In this document: positions 1 to 8,348 of the stretch, one piece after another
Layout: each line of letters starts with the position of its first letter
How positions within the stretch are numbered: position 1 is the stretch's first letter
Origin: Polaribacter sp. IC066
GTDB lineage: Bacteria > Bacteroidota > Bacteroidia > Flavobacteriales > Flavobacteriaceae
Reading direction: 5' to 3'
Length of the DNA: 38,612 nt
Assembly (NCBI RefSeq): GCF_007997085.1
Contig: NZ_VORR01000040.1
Span: 1-38,612, forward strand
Notes under the pieces: generated by a model
Told to the model about the DNA's origin: nothing
Database searches by the model: none
What the model saw: only the letters and a program-made list of their open reading frames with translations
Program-made: the position numbers and the translations under genes

Positions 1-75
1 ATATTCTTTGCAATTTTTATCTGTTTTAAACCGTTCAGTAAACTCTAAAAGGTTTTGTCCTGTAAATAAATCCAT
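1..75 (-). CDS. IS1595-family transposase, N-terminal fragment (runs off the left edge)
   Basis: Reading the minus strand from the ATG at 73-75 gives 25 codons, starting MDLFTGQNLLEFTERFKTD and continuing through an N-C-K-E-Y end at the window edge. This strongly resembles the conserved start of IS1595-family (ISXO2-like) transposases, which open with a FTERFKTD-type segment ahead of a CxxC zinc-ribbon; the zinc ribbon and the DDE-type catalytic domain would lie outside the window. The gene may be complete beyond the edge. No terminal inverted repeat could be identified in the following bases, so the element's limit inside the window is unknown. Family assignment rests on 25 residues only. 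Confidence 0.72.
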   Translation of the reverse strand, partial: MDLFTGQNLLEFTERFKTDKNCKEY

Positions 76-834
76 AATCACCCTATTTTATTGACTTACA
101 AGATATGAAATTATCTACTTACCTCAAAAAAAGTTTAATCTTGGTCAAAATATCTTCTACGTTGTCGACTTTTAAAGAACAACCTTTCCTAAAAAAAAAA
201 ATGTATCGACGTAAAAAAAGCAAAAATAACGTTTTTAAGAAGATTTTGTAGTAAAGTACCAATTCTATTTTGTTCTAGATTTCTTTTTAGAATGCAGAAG
301 ATTGTTGTTTTTAAATGAATAAGCAAAAGCCAAAACCATTTAAGTATAAAAAGATGGTACATTTAATAGTATAACGCAGAACTCCGGAGAATTAAACCCA
401 AGATTCCACTAAATAGTGAAACCAATTTAGTAGGTGAAGCGGGATTAATTTAACTAATAATTTTTAAATTCATAGTTACGCTATTTTTATAATTAAGTTT
501 CACTAACATGAGTGTCCGTTTATTTTTTTTTGTTTGATAAACCTTGCTAAAATAAAGGATTCTGAAAATTTTTTAAAAGACACCTTGCTTTTTTGAAAAT
601 AATTTCTTCAAGATAAAGTAGTCAAATTTATTAAGTTTATAGCTATTTGTCAAATAGTTAATATCAACTCTTGGTTCTAAAAGCGAATCAATCTTACCTC
701 TTTTATCAGACAAGAATGTTTAACTAATCATAACAAGTAGATGGTTTTTTACAAATATGACCTTTGTCATAAAATAAAATTTAGTTTCCCTATAAATTTA
801 CATTGTAAAAATAATTGAACTGGATTTAAAACTT
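76..834. other. Gene-poor AT-rich stretch between a transposase start and the SLC13 gene
   Basis: No convincing coding sequence is seen on either strand in these 759 bases. The part next to 75 probably includes the upstream end of the IS1595-type element, but no terminal repeat is recognisable. A degenerate dispersed repeat lies at 371-504 and is listed separately. From about 540 to 834 the DNA is AT-rich spacer that must contain the promoter of the SLC13 gene; a 5-bp inverted repeat around 757-770 (ATGAC, GTCAT) is the only structure noticed there. Confidence 0.6.
371..504 (+). repeat. Degenerate dispersed repeat, copy A
   Basis: This stretch matches 12015-12220 in several blocks in the same order: GCAGAAC near the left end, AAACCCAA, ACTAAATA, GAAGCGGGATTA, ATTCATAG followed by a CTATT-type block, and GTTTCACT at the right end. 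Copy A is shorter, lacking two GC-richer internal pieces present in copy B. Within copy A, AGTGAAAC at 415-422 is the exact reverse complement of GTTTCACT at 497-504, so the right half could fold as one long stem-loop. No reading frame is preserved. It could be a decayed non-autonomous element or a structured RNA; the function is not known. Confidence 0.6.
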
Positions 835-2676
835 ATGATGTCTTTAATGCTTTCAATATTAGTAATTACCATTGCATTATTTGTTTGGGGAAAGTATTCA
901 CCAGACGTTATTGCTTTAGTTTCTATGTTAAGTTTATTTCTGGCTGGCGTCCTTAATTTAACAGAAACATTAAGCGGTTTTAGCAATCCTACGGTAATTA
1001 TGATTGCTGCTTTATTTATTATCGGCGAAGGATTATCTCAAACAGGTTGGACCGCTTTGGCAGGTAAAAAACTTATAGAATTAGCTGGTAAAAGCGTTCC
1101 TAAATTACTAGTAATTATCACTTTAGGATCTGGTATACTTTCTGGTTTTGTGAGCAATACGGGTACAGTTGCAACTTTATTACCTGCAACTATTGCTTCT
1201 GCTTGGAGTATTGGCACCATGCCTTCTAAAATATTAATTCCTGTAGCTTTTGGCTCAAATACAGGGGGTTTATTAACGCTAACAGGAACACCTCCAAATA
1301 TTATAGCAAACAATGCGCTAATAGAAGCTGGCTTTGAAGGGTTTTCTTTCTTCGAATTTGGTTTGATTGGTTTACCGCTCTTACTTATTGCAATTCTATA
1401 TTTTAGATATGTTGGATATCGATTTCTACCAGAAAATAAAACCAATAATAAACCTATAAATATAGATGCTACTTTGCACGAATGGATTCAAGCATATAGC
1501 ATAGATAATGATTATTATAGATTAAGAATTAGATCTATATCTCCGTTATTAAATACCAAAATCTCTGAGTGGGATTTAGAAAATAAATACAAAATAAATA
1601 TCATCCGTTTAAAAAGAAGACATCCAAACAGATTAAAAGGAGTGCAACCCTTTATAGAGTTACCAGAAGAAAACACAAAACTCCTCTATCATGATATTAT
1701 TACTGTAAAAGGACATACAGAAGATATAAACAAGTTAATGATTACTTTTAGATTGGGATTATTAGCAAAAGAATCTGCTGAAAAAGAACTGCGACATAAT
1801 TTAATAAACCAAGAAGTTGGTATGTCTGAAGTAATTGTAACGCAGCAATCTTTTTTAGTTGGCAGAGAAATAAAATTACACGAATATTTTAAAAGGTACG
1901 GCATTCAATTATTAGCGACGTCTAGCCATAGAAAGCCATTTTTAGAAGATGTTTTAAGGGTAAACGCTGGTGATAGTTTTATTATTAGAGGCTCTTGGGA
2001 AAATATAGAAAAATTAAGTGAACAACATAAACATGTGGTTGTAGTAGGTAGACCCGAAGAAATGTTAAAAGATGTAGATGAGCTAACTACAAAATCTTAC
2101 ATCGCTTTAGGCGCTTTAATATTAATGATTGTGCTATTAGTTTTAAAGGCTGTTCCTGGTTCAATAGCTGCACTTATTTCTGCAGGAATTGTATTATTTT
2201 CAGGTTGTGTACCGTTTTCTAAAGCGTATAAAAGTATCAGTTTTACAAGTGTAGTGATGATTGCTGCTATGATACCAATGGGCGTTGCCATTCAGAAAAC
2301 TGGAGCCGCAGAAATGATTTCTAATTCATTAATTAGTATTTTAGGAAAAGATAATCCTACATTTTTACTAGGTGGAATTTTCCTACTAACCACCACTTTT
2401 AGTCAATTTATCAACAATTCCGCAACTGCTGTTTTAATGGCGCCCATCGTTTTACTGGCTGCAAACACATTACAAATTTCACCTGAACCATTATTAATTA
2501 CAATTGCAATTAGTGCATCTACAGCATTTTTAACACCTATAGGAACCACGACAAATGCTATGGTGATGAGCTCTGGTGGCTATAAATTTTTAGATTATTT
2601 TAAAGTAGGACTGCCGCTGTTAATCCTCTTTCTAATCACAACTTTAATTCTCGTGCCAATTATTTGGCCATTTTAA
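835..2676 (+). CDS. SLC13-family permease with two central RCK_C (TrkA-C) domains
   Basis: A 613-residue inner-membrane protein of the divalent anion:sodium symporter superfamily. Residues 1-205 form hydrophobic helices with the paired hairpin motifs of the family (an SNTGTVATLLPA segment and a later TGTPPNIIANNAL segment). Residues of about 215-410 are hydrophilic and read as two TrkA-C/RCK_C domains, which bind ligands or nucleotides in other transporters. Residues 420-613 return to membrane helices, with the repeat motif NNSATAVLMAPI and a TPIGTTTNAM segment. This transporter-RCK_C-transporter layout is typical of bacterial SLC13 proteins of the SAC1/YbhI kind; the substrate (sulfate, dicarboxylate or other anion) cannot be read from sequence. 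Start is ATG at 835 or the adjacent ATG at 838. pckA follows after 23 bases and is probably cotranscribed. Confidence 0.87.
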   Translation: MMSLMLSILVITIALFVWGKYSPDVIALVSMLSLFLAGVLNLTETLSGFSNPTVIMIAALFIIGEGLSQTGWTALAGKKLIELAGKSVPKLLVIITLGSGILSGFVSNTGTVATLLPATIASAWSIGTMPSKILIPVAFGSNTGGLLTLTGTPPNIIANNALIEAGFEGFSFFEFGLIGLPLLLIAILYFRYVGYRFLPENKTNNKPINIDATLHEWIQAYSIDNDYYRLRIRSISPLLNTKISEWDLENKYKINIIRLKRRHPNRLKGVQPFIELPEENTKLLYHDIITVKGHTEDINKLMITFRLGLLAKESAEKELRHNLINQEVGMSEVIVTQQSFLVGREIKLHEYFKRYGIQLLATSSHRKPFLEDVLRVNAGDSFIIRGSWENIEKLSEQHKHVVVVGRPEEMLKDVDELTTKSYIALGALILMIVLLVLKAVPGSIAALISAGIVLFSGCVPFSKAYKSISFTSVVMIAAMIPMGVAIQKTGAAEMISNSLISILGKDNPTFLLGGIFLLTTTFSQFINNSATAVLMAPIVLLAANTLQISPEPLLITIAISASTAFLTPIGTTTNAMVMSSGGYKFLDYFKVGLPLLILFLITTLILVPIIWPF

Positions 2677-2699
2677 TATCAATTTTAAAAGAAACGTTT

Positions 2700-4328
2700 A
2701 TGAAAACAAAAGCAATTATTCCAAACAAATCAGATTTAGGAGTTTACGGTATCCAAAATGTAAAGGTAAATTGGAATTTACCTCCTGAAGAATTACAGAA
2801 AATAACCGTAGAAAAAGGAATGGGTAAAGAAACTAAAAACGGAACTTTAGCCATTAATACAGGTAAATTTACCGGTAGATCTCCTCAAGATCGTTTTATT
2901 GTAAAAGATGAATATACCACAGATAAAGTTTGGTGGGGAAAAACAAATAAACCTATTTCATCAGAAAACTTCGATAAACTGCAACATAATGTAGTACACT
3001 ATTTATCTGATAGAGAATTGTATGTAAGAGACGGTTATGTTTGTGCAGACCCAACCTATAGAACAGATATTAGAACAATTACAGAATACCCTTGGTCTAA
3101 TTCTTTTGTTTATAATATGTTTTTAAGACCAACTGCAGAAGAACATGTTGCTTTTAATGAAGATTGGCTGGTACTTTGCGCACCTGGTTATGTGTGCAAA
3201 GATCCTAAAGCATACGGAATTCGTCAAGGAAACTTTTCTATTATCAACTTTACTAAAAAGATAGCACTCATTGGTGGTTCTGCGTATACAGGGGAAATCA
3301 AAAAGGGAATTTTTTCTGCTCTAAACCTAATTTTACCCATAGAACGAAATGTGTTGCCAATGCATTGTTCTGCAAATGTTGGCGAAGACGGCGATACGGC
3401 TATTTTCTTCGGATTGTCTGGAACAGGAAAAACTACTTTATCTGCAGATCCTAAAAGAAAATTAATTGGCGATGATGAACATGGTTGGACTGAAGAAAAC
3501 AACATTTTCAATTTTGAAGGAGGTTGTTATGCAAAAGTAATTGACTTATCTGAAGAAAAAGAACCCGATATTTTTAGAGCAATTAAACCAGGTGCTTTAC
3601 TAGAAAATGTTGTTTTTGATGAAAATAACGATGTAGATTATATGGATAGTTCTCTTACACAAAATACGCGCGTAAGTTACCCGATTTACCATATAGATAC
3701 AATTCAAGAACCCTCATTTGCAGGCAATCCTAAAAATATCTTCTTTTTAACCTGTGATGCCTTTGGTGTTTTGCCTCCGGTTTCTAAATTAACTCCCGGA
3801 CAAGCGGCGTATCATTTTATTTCTGGTTATACGGCAAAAGTTGCCGGAACAGAAGCAGGTATCACAGAGCCTGTACCTTCTTTTTCTGCTTGTTTTGGTG
3901 AACCCTTTATGCCGTTACATCCAACAAAATATGCAGAAATGTTAAGTAAGAAAATGACCGATGCAGGCGTAAATGTTTGGCTACTAAACACGGGTTGGTC
4001 TGGCGGCCCTTATGGTGTTGGCTCTAGAATTAAATTAAAATACACAAGAGCCATGATTACAGAAATTTTAAACGGTAATTTAGAAGGAGTTGAATTTGAG
4101 CAACACCCAATTTTTGGTTTATATATGCCTAAATATTGTCCTAATGTACCTATAGAAATGCTAGACCCAATGAATACATGGTTGCAAAAAGGCGCCTATA
4201 TTAGTAAAGCAATTCAGTTGGCTCATTATTTCCATTTAAATTTTGAAAAATTTGCAGCAGAAGCTTCTGATCAAATAATAGAAGGTGGACCTTTAATTGA
4301 TGAACATCACCATTTAGAACACCTATAG
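2700..4328 (+). CDS. pckA: Phosphoenolpyruvate carboxykinase (ATP)
   Basis: Converts oxaloacetate and ATP to phosphoenolpyruvate, CO2 and ADP in the cytosol, the first committed step of gluconeogenesis. From the ATG at 2700 the protein has 542 residues, close to the usual 535-540. Key motifs are present: the P-loop GLSGTGKTT at 238-246, the kinase-2 loop IGDDEHGW at 256-263, GRSPQDRFIV at 59-68 near the substrate arginine, and the GGSAYTGEIKKG segment at 192-203. An in-frame ATG at 2664 would overlap the SLC13 gene and add 12 residues unlike the family, so 2700 is preferred. It sits 23 bases behind the SLC13 permease and is closed by a strong hairpin terminator at 4339-4380. Confidence 0.97.
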   Translation: MKTKAIIPNKSDLGVYGIQNVKVNWNLPPEELQKITVEKGMGKETKNGTLAINTGKFTGRSPQDRFIVKDEYTTDKVWWGKTNKPISSENFDKLQHNVVHYLSDRELYVRDGYVCADPTYRTDIRTITEYPWSNSFVYNMFLRPTAEEHVAFNEDWLVLCAPGYVCKDPKAYGIRQGNFSIINFTKKIALIGGSAYTGEIKKGIFSALNLILPIERNVLPMHCSANVGEDGDTAIFFGLSGTGKTTLSADPKRKLIGDDEHGWTEENNIFNFEGGCYAKVIDLSEEKEPDIFRAIKPGALLENVVFDENNDVDYMDSSLTQNTRVSYPIYHIDTIQEPSFAGNPKNIFFLTCDAFGVLPPVSKLTPGQAAYHFISGYTAKVAGTEAGITEPVPSFSACFGEPFMPLHPTKYAEMLSKKMTDAGVNVWLLNTGWSGGPYGVGSRIKLKYTRAMITEILNGNLEGVEFEQHPIFGLYMPKYCPNVPIEMLDPMNTWLQKGAYISKAIQLAHYFHLNFEKFAAEASDQIIEGGPLIDEHHHLEHL

Positions 4329-4338
4329 TTTCTTTTAA

Positions 4339-4380
4339 GCTAGATTTTTATGAGAATTAAAAATCTAGCCTTTTTTTTAT
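4339..4380 (+). terminator. Rho-independent terminator after pckA
   Basis: A perfect 12-bp stem, GCTAGATTTTTA at 4339-4350 paired with TAAAAATCTAGC at 4358-4369, with a 7-base loop and a run of eight T directly after it. It lies 10 bases behind the pckA stop codon and ahead of the DUF2490 gene. Confidence 0.9.
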
Positions 4381-4390
4381 TTTTTTTGCG

Positions 4391-5062
4391 ATGAAAAACA
4401 GACTTATTTACACCTTATTAATTTTCAATTTTATTACTTTTCAAGCACAAACAAAATCAGAACAAAACATAGGTAGCTGGTATCTATATTATGGCAATCA
4501 TATACTATCTGAAAAATGGAGTTTAAAAACTGGTTTTGAAGAGCGCAACTATCAAACATTTCAAAACTATAATTTAACCTTATATTTATTAGGAGTAAAC
4601 TATAAAATAACAAATAAGCTTACTGCTGCAACTAGTTATTTATACCTAGATATTGATAGAACTTTTGATCCTGATGTGGCTCCTAACACTAGAGAAAACA
4701 GATTTTACGAACAATTATCCTACGCTACAAAGTATTTTAAAATTCCTTTTTCGCACCGATTTAGAATAGAACATCGGTTTTTAAATTCTTTAGGCGTAAA
4801 AACGAATATTAACAGAGCTCGGTATCGAATAAAAGCGAAATTACCATTAAGTAAAAAGTTTTATATCATGGCTAGTAATGAATCATTTTTCAATTTTAAA
4901 GGAAAATTATATTCTGAAAACAGATTTATTACCGCTTTTGGTTTTAAAGCAACTAAAAAAATATCGCTAGAAGCAGGTTATTTAGGACATTATATTAATG
5001 ATTTGCATTTAGACAGAATTCAAGTTGCCTTGTATTTGAAAACAGATTTTAGAAAAAAATAA
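4391..5062 (+). CDS. DUF2490 family outer-membrane beta-barrel protein
   Basis: A 223-residue protein with a signal peptide (MKNRLIYTLLIFNFITFQAQ, cleavage expected after about residue 19-20). The mature part consists of alternating amphipathic strands rich in Tyr and Phe and ends in a short basic tail after a strand, as expected of a small barrel. The GSWYLYYGNHILSEKWSL opening and an RFYEQLSYATKYF segment fit the DUF2490 family, common in Flavobacteriia and of unknown role. The ATG at 4391 lies just behind the pckA terminator, so it is probably a separate transcript or fed by read-through. It ends ahead of a bidirectional terminator shared with the convergent PLP enzyme gene. Confidence 0.8.
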   Translation: MKNRLIYTLLIFNFITFQAQTKSEQNIGSWYLYYGNHILSEKWSLKTGFEERNYQTFQNYNLTLYLLGVNYKITNKLTAATSYLYLDIDRTFDPDVAPNTRENRFYEQLSYATKYFKIPFSHRFRIEHRFLNSLGVKTNINRARYRIKAKLPLSKKFYIMASNESFFNFKGKLYSENRFITAFGFKATKKISLEAGYLGHYINDLHLDRIQVALYLKTDFRKK

Positions 5063-5154
5063 GTTTTTTTACGTAAACGATGAAATGCTTTCAAAAACAT
5101 ACATCAAAAAAAAAAATTTACCATTGGCGCATTCCTATGAATACTAATTTCATT

Positions 5155-5187
5155 AAAAACCTCGAGGTTTTGCCTCGAGGTTTTTTT
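5155..5187. terminator. Bidirectional terminator between convergent genes
   Basis: AAAAACCTCGAGG at 5155-5167 pairs with CCTCGAGGTTTTT from 5173, around a TTTTG loop. The A-run on the left and T-run on the right allow it to terminate the DUF2490 gene on the plus strand and the PLP enzyme gene on the minus strand. Confidence 0.88.
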
Positions 5188-5206
5188 ACATAATTTGAGT
5201 CTTAGT

Positions 5207-6364
5207 TTAACTCTTTACTTTTTTTATGGCTTGTTCAATATCAGCAATTAAGTCAGCTGCCTCTTCAATACCTATGGAAAAACGAATTAACCCATCTTTT
5301 ATACCTCTTTCTAAACGTTCTTCTTGGCTTAACAATGCATGTGTAGTTTGCGCAGGGCTTACCGTTGTGCTTTCTAAACCAGCTAAACTCATAGAAGGTT
5401 TTATCAATTGTAAATAGTTTTGAAACTTTAAAGCATCAATACCTTCTTTTAATTCAAAAGACAACATCGCACCAAAACCTTTCATTTGTTTTTTAGCCAA
5501 TTCATATTGAGGATGACTTTTTAATCCTGGATAATAAACGGTATTAATATTAGCATTGTTCTCTAAATATTCTGCCATAATTTGAGCATTTTTTGTTTGC
5601 TCTTTTACACGCAGATTTAAGGTTTTTAGGCTTCTTTCTAACAACCAAACTGTTTGATCGCTTAAATTACCTCCTAAATTAATAGCAGTTTTCCAAATCA
5701 ACGCAATATGTTCTTTAGATGCTGCAATAGCTCCTGCAGAAATATCAGAATGACCTCCCATATATTTAGTGGCAGAATGAATGATAATGTCTATTCCAAA
5801 ATCAAAAGGAACCTGATTAATTGGCGAAGCAAACGTATTATCTATCATCGTAATGATCTTATTTTCTTTTGCCAAATCTGCAATTGCTTGCATATCTGTA
5901 ATTCCCAATAACGGATTAGAAGGTGTTTCGATATACAAAATTTTTGTATTTTCTTTGATTAAGGGTTTAAAATCGGCAACATTGTCACTCTCTGTAAAAG
6001 AATATTCAATTCCGTATTTATCAAATTCTGTAACAATTAAATTATAGGTTCCGCCATAAATTACTTGTTGAATAATAACATGATCTCCTGCTTTCAAAAA
6101 AGCAAACATTGCGGTAGAAATGGCAGCCATGCCAGAACTAAAAATCAAAGCGTCTTCAGTGTTTTCTAATGCAGCAATTTTTTTGCATAACATTTCTTGA
6201 TTTGGCGTATTATAATAACGCGGATATCTTTTTACATCAACATTATCAAAAGCATACGAAGTAGACATAAAAATTGGAGAAACTGCTCCTTTAAATTGTT
6301 CATCTTTTACTTCACCAGTGTGAACGCATGTAGTATTTATTCCTAGTTTTTTTTGGTCTTTCAT
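5207..6364 (-). CDS. Trans-sulfuration family PLP-dependent enzyme (cystathionine gamma-synthase/lyase or methionine gamma-lyase type)
   Basis: A 385-residue fold-type I PLP enzyme of the Cys/Met metabolism family, acting on sulfur amino acids in the cytosol. Visible features are the phosphate-binding SSGMAAIST stretch at 76-84, the tyrosine of the VIYGGTYNL segment at about 103, the aspartate of MIDNTFASP near 175 that pairs with the pyridine nitrogen, and the PLP-bound lysine K200 in SATKYMGGHSD. Length fits the family (380-400). Choosing between cystathionine gamma-synthase, gamma-lyase and methionine gamma-lyase needs a phylogeny. No methionine gene lies next to it. It is transcribed divergently from the DUF2520 gene with 72 bases between. 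Confidence 0.9.
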   Translation of the reverse strand: MKDQKKLGINTTCVHTGEVKDEQFKGAVSPIFMSTSYAFDNVDVKRYPRYYNTPNQEMLCKKIAALENTEDALIFSSGMAAISTAMFAFLKAGDHVIIQQVIYGGTYNLIVTEFDKYGIEYSFTESDNVADFKPLIKENTKILYIETPSNPLLGITDMQAIADLAKENKIITMIDNTFASPINQVPFDFGIDIIIHSATKYMGGHSDISAGAIAASKEHIALIWKTAINLGGNLSDQTVWLLERSLKTLNLRVKEQTKNAQIMAEYLENNANINTVYYPGLKSHPQYELAKKQMKGFGAMLSFELKEGIDALKFQNYLQLIKPSMSLAGLESTTVSPAQTTHALLSQEERLERGIKDGLIRFSIGIEEAADLIADIEQAIKKVKS

Positions 6365-6436
6365 TCAAAAAATATTTAATTGCTAAATTAAGAAATCCTA
6401 TTCTATCTTTCTCTAAAAAATTAATATCTTCGTTTT

Positions 6437-7132
6437 ATGATATCAATAGTACTCATTGGCAGCGGAAATGTTGCTACTCATTTATACAATGCTTTTTTAA
6501 ATGTTGATGCTATTTCGGTTACTCAAATAGGTGCTAGAGTATTAGATAAAGTTCCTGATGCAGACATTACTATTATTGCAGTTTCTGATGATGCCATTGC
6601 AACAGTTTCATCGAAAGTAAAAAATAGTTTTGTAGTGCATACTTCGGGAAGTGTTGGCATGCATAATTTGCAAAATAACACTAGAAAAGGTGTTTTTTAC
6701 ATGTTACAAACATTTTCTAAAGATAAAAAAGTAGCTTTTTCTAAAGTTCCGTTTTGTTTAGAAGCCGAAAATGCAAAGGATTATGCTTTGTTAGAAACGA
6801 TAGCTAAATCAATAGGAAAAAAAATCTATTCAGTAAGCTCTGAACAACGAAAAACACTGCACGTTGCTGCAGTTTTTGTAAATAACTTTACAAATCATCT
6901 CTATAAAATAGGGAATGATATTTGCGAAAAAAATAAGGTTCCGTTTGATATTTTAAAACCGTTAATACAAGAAACAGCTTTAAAAGTTAATCAATTATCG
7001 CCAGAAAAAGCACAAACAGGACCTGCCATCAGAAAGGATCAAAAAACAATAAAAAATCATTTAAATTTGCTAGATACTGATCAGCAAAAAATTTACAAAA
7101 TCTTAACGAAATCGATACAAAATGGAAATTAG
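6437..7132 (+). CDS. Rossmann-like and DUF2520 domain protein
   Basis: A 231-residue protein with an N-terminal nucleotide-binding Rossmann fold (IVLIGSGNVATHL at 4-16) and a C-terminal all-helical DUF2520 domain, resembling the layout of pyrroline-5-carboxylate or NADP-dependent oxidoreductases. The central GVFYMLQTFSKDK and the EQRKTLHVAAVFVNNFTNHL segment are hallmarks of the family, in which no reaction is established. It overlaps the next gene by 11 bases, so the two are translationally coupled. In flavobacteria this gene commonly precedes a KdsC-like phosphatase. A TATCTTCG box ends only 7 bases before the ATG, suggesting a nearly leaderless mRNA. Confidence 0.88.
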   Translation: MISIVLIGSGNVATHLYNAFLNVDAISVTQIGARVLDKVPDADITIIAVSDDAIATVSSKVKNSFVVHTSGSVGMHNLQNNTRKGVFYMLQTFSKDKKVAFSKVPFCLEAENAKDYALLETIAKSIGKKIYSVSSEQRKTLHVAAVFVNNFTNHLYKIGNDICEKNKVPFDILKPLIQETALKVNQLSPEKAQTGPAIRKDQKTIKNHLNLLDTDQQKIYKILTKSIQNGN

Positions 7133-7634
7133 CTACAAACAACTTTTACCCAAAATTAATACCTTTATTTTTGATGTTGATGGTGTTTTAACAAACGGAA
7201 TGTTAACAATTATGCCAAGTGGCGAATTGGTAAGACACATGAATGTAAAAGATGGGTATGCTATGAAAACTGCCATAAATAAAGGATATAGAATTTGTAT
7301 TATATCTGCCGGCACCAATGAATCTGTAAAAAATAGATTAGCCGCTTTAGGGATTCCGGATATTTATTTAGGAGCACACAACAAAATTGAAAAGTACAAC
7401 GAATTGGTTACTAAATACGAATTAAAACCTGAAAACGTACTTTATATGGGCGATGATATTCCTGATTATCCTGTAATGAAAGTTGTTGGTTTGCCATGTT
7501 GCCCAAATGATGCCGTTCCAGAAATTCAGCAAATTGCTACTTATATTTCTAATAAAAAAGGTGGTGATGGCTGTGTTAGAGATGTTATTGAGCAAGTTTT
7601 AAGAGTGCAAGGAAACTGGAATTTCGACTTTTAA
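7122..7634 (+). CDS. kdsC: KdsC-like HAD phosphatase (3-deoxy-D-manno-octulosonate 8-phosphate phosphatase type)
   Basis: A 170-residue HAD-superfamily hydrolase without a cap domain, the size of KdsC, which releases phosphate from KDO 8-phosphate in lipopolysaccharide biosynthesis. Motif I is DVDGVLTNG with the nucleophile D18 and acid/base D20; motif II is the ISAG segment near residue 60; the lysine of GAHNKIEKY and the GDDIPDYPVM metal site form motifs III and IV. The C-terminal GGDGCVRDVIEQVL tail is typical of KdsC tetramers. No other KDO gene is adjacent, so a sugar-phosphate phosphatase with another substrate is not excluded. Confidence 0.87.
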   Translation: MEISYKQLLPKINTFIFDVDGVLTNGMLTIMPSGELVRHMNVKDGYAMKTAINKGYRICIISAGTNESVKNRLAALGIPDIYLGAHNKIEKYNELVTKYELKPENVLYMGDDIPDYPVMKVVGLPCCPNDAVPEIQQIATYISNKKGGDGCVRDVIEQVLRVQGNWNFDF

Positions 7635-7806
7635 TACTGAAGTATAAAGTCTTGTTTAATTTGTACTTGTGTTTATCTGTTTAAATTTCAATTCTATACT
7701 AGAATTTCATGTAATGTGATTTTTTGAAAAAATTAATAATAACAATTTTGAATATTTTTTTAAAGACAACTCAAAAATCTATTTAGTACTAAAACTTATA
7801 ATAATT

Positions 7807-8232
7807 ATGAATAAAATAGTTCTCACTTTCGTTCTTTTAGCATTTTCAGCTTCTATTAACGCACAAACAATTTTTGGTAAATGGAACTCTCGCAATGAAG
7901 ATACTGGCAAAGTAGATTCAGTTGTAGAAGTGTATGAAAAAGACGGAAAAGCTTTTGCCAGAATTACAGAAATTATGAATCCTGACAGAAAAAATGCAGT
8001 TTGTGAATTGTGTGAAGGAGAAAACAAGAACAAACCACTTTTGGGTTTAAATATCCTTACTGGTTTAGAAAAAGATGATAAAGAATGGTCTGGAGGTGAG
8101 ATTTTAGACCCTAGAAACGGAAAAGTGTATAAATGTTATATACAGCTGATACAACCAAACAAATTAAAATTGAGAGGTTATATTGGTGTTGCCTTATTTG
8201 GAAAAACTGCGTATTGGGAGAGAGCTGAATAG
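7807..8232 (+). CDS. DUF2147 domain exported protein
   Basis: A 141-residue protein with a clear signal peptide (MNKIVLTFVLLAFSASINA, cut before QTIFGKW). The mature part fits DUF2147: an opening GKW-N segment, a VVEVYEKDGKAFARITEI strand pair, two close cysteines in CELC near residues 61-64, and the end GYIGVALFGKTAYWERA, where LG/FGKTxYWxR is the family signature. Members are small periplasmic beta-rich proteins of unknown function. The gene stands alone, 172 bases behind kdsC and convergent with pcm. Confidence 0.85.
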   Translation: MNKIVLTFVLLAFSASINAQTIFGKWNSRNEDTGKVDSVVEVYEKDGKAFARITEIMNPDRKNAVCELCEGENKNKPLLGLNILTGLEKDDKEWSGGEILDPRNGKVYKCYIQLIQPNKLKLRGYIGVALFGKTAYWERAE

Positions 8233-8348
8233 TGTTTAGTGTTTAGTGTTTAAAACTAAAAATATTCAATTAAGCGTGCATCATTTATACGAAGTATTAG
8301 TAAAAATCTAAACTTTAAGGAGATTAGAAAAATGCTACACGCTTAATT
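8231..8348. repeat. Tandem 7-mers and an 11-bp inverted repeat in a convergent spacer
   Basis: Three tandem copies of AGTGTTT (8231-8251) start inside the DUF2147 stop codon. Further on, AATTAAGCGTG at 8268-8278 is the perfect reverse complement of CACGCTTAATT at 8338-8348, 59 bases apart; the right arm covers the pcm stop codon. No T-run follows, so it is not a standard terminator, though a long stem-loop may separate the convergent transcripts. Confidence 0.5.

Noticed and set aside
2664..2699. Upstream ATG giving PEP carboxykinase 12 more residues
   Set aside because: It overlaps the SLC13 gene and the extra residues do not fit the family; the ATG at 2700 gives the usual length.
6365..6436. 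Possible SAM or other riboswitch ahead of the trans-sulfuration enzyme gene
   Set aside because: The divergent spacer is only 72 bases and shows no folded aptamer-like elements.
8268..8348. 11-bp inverted repeat as a rho-independent terminator
   Set aside because: The arms are 59 bases apart and no T-run follows on either strand.
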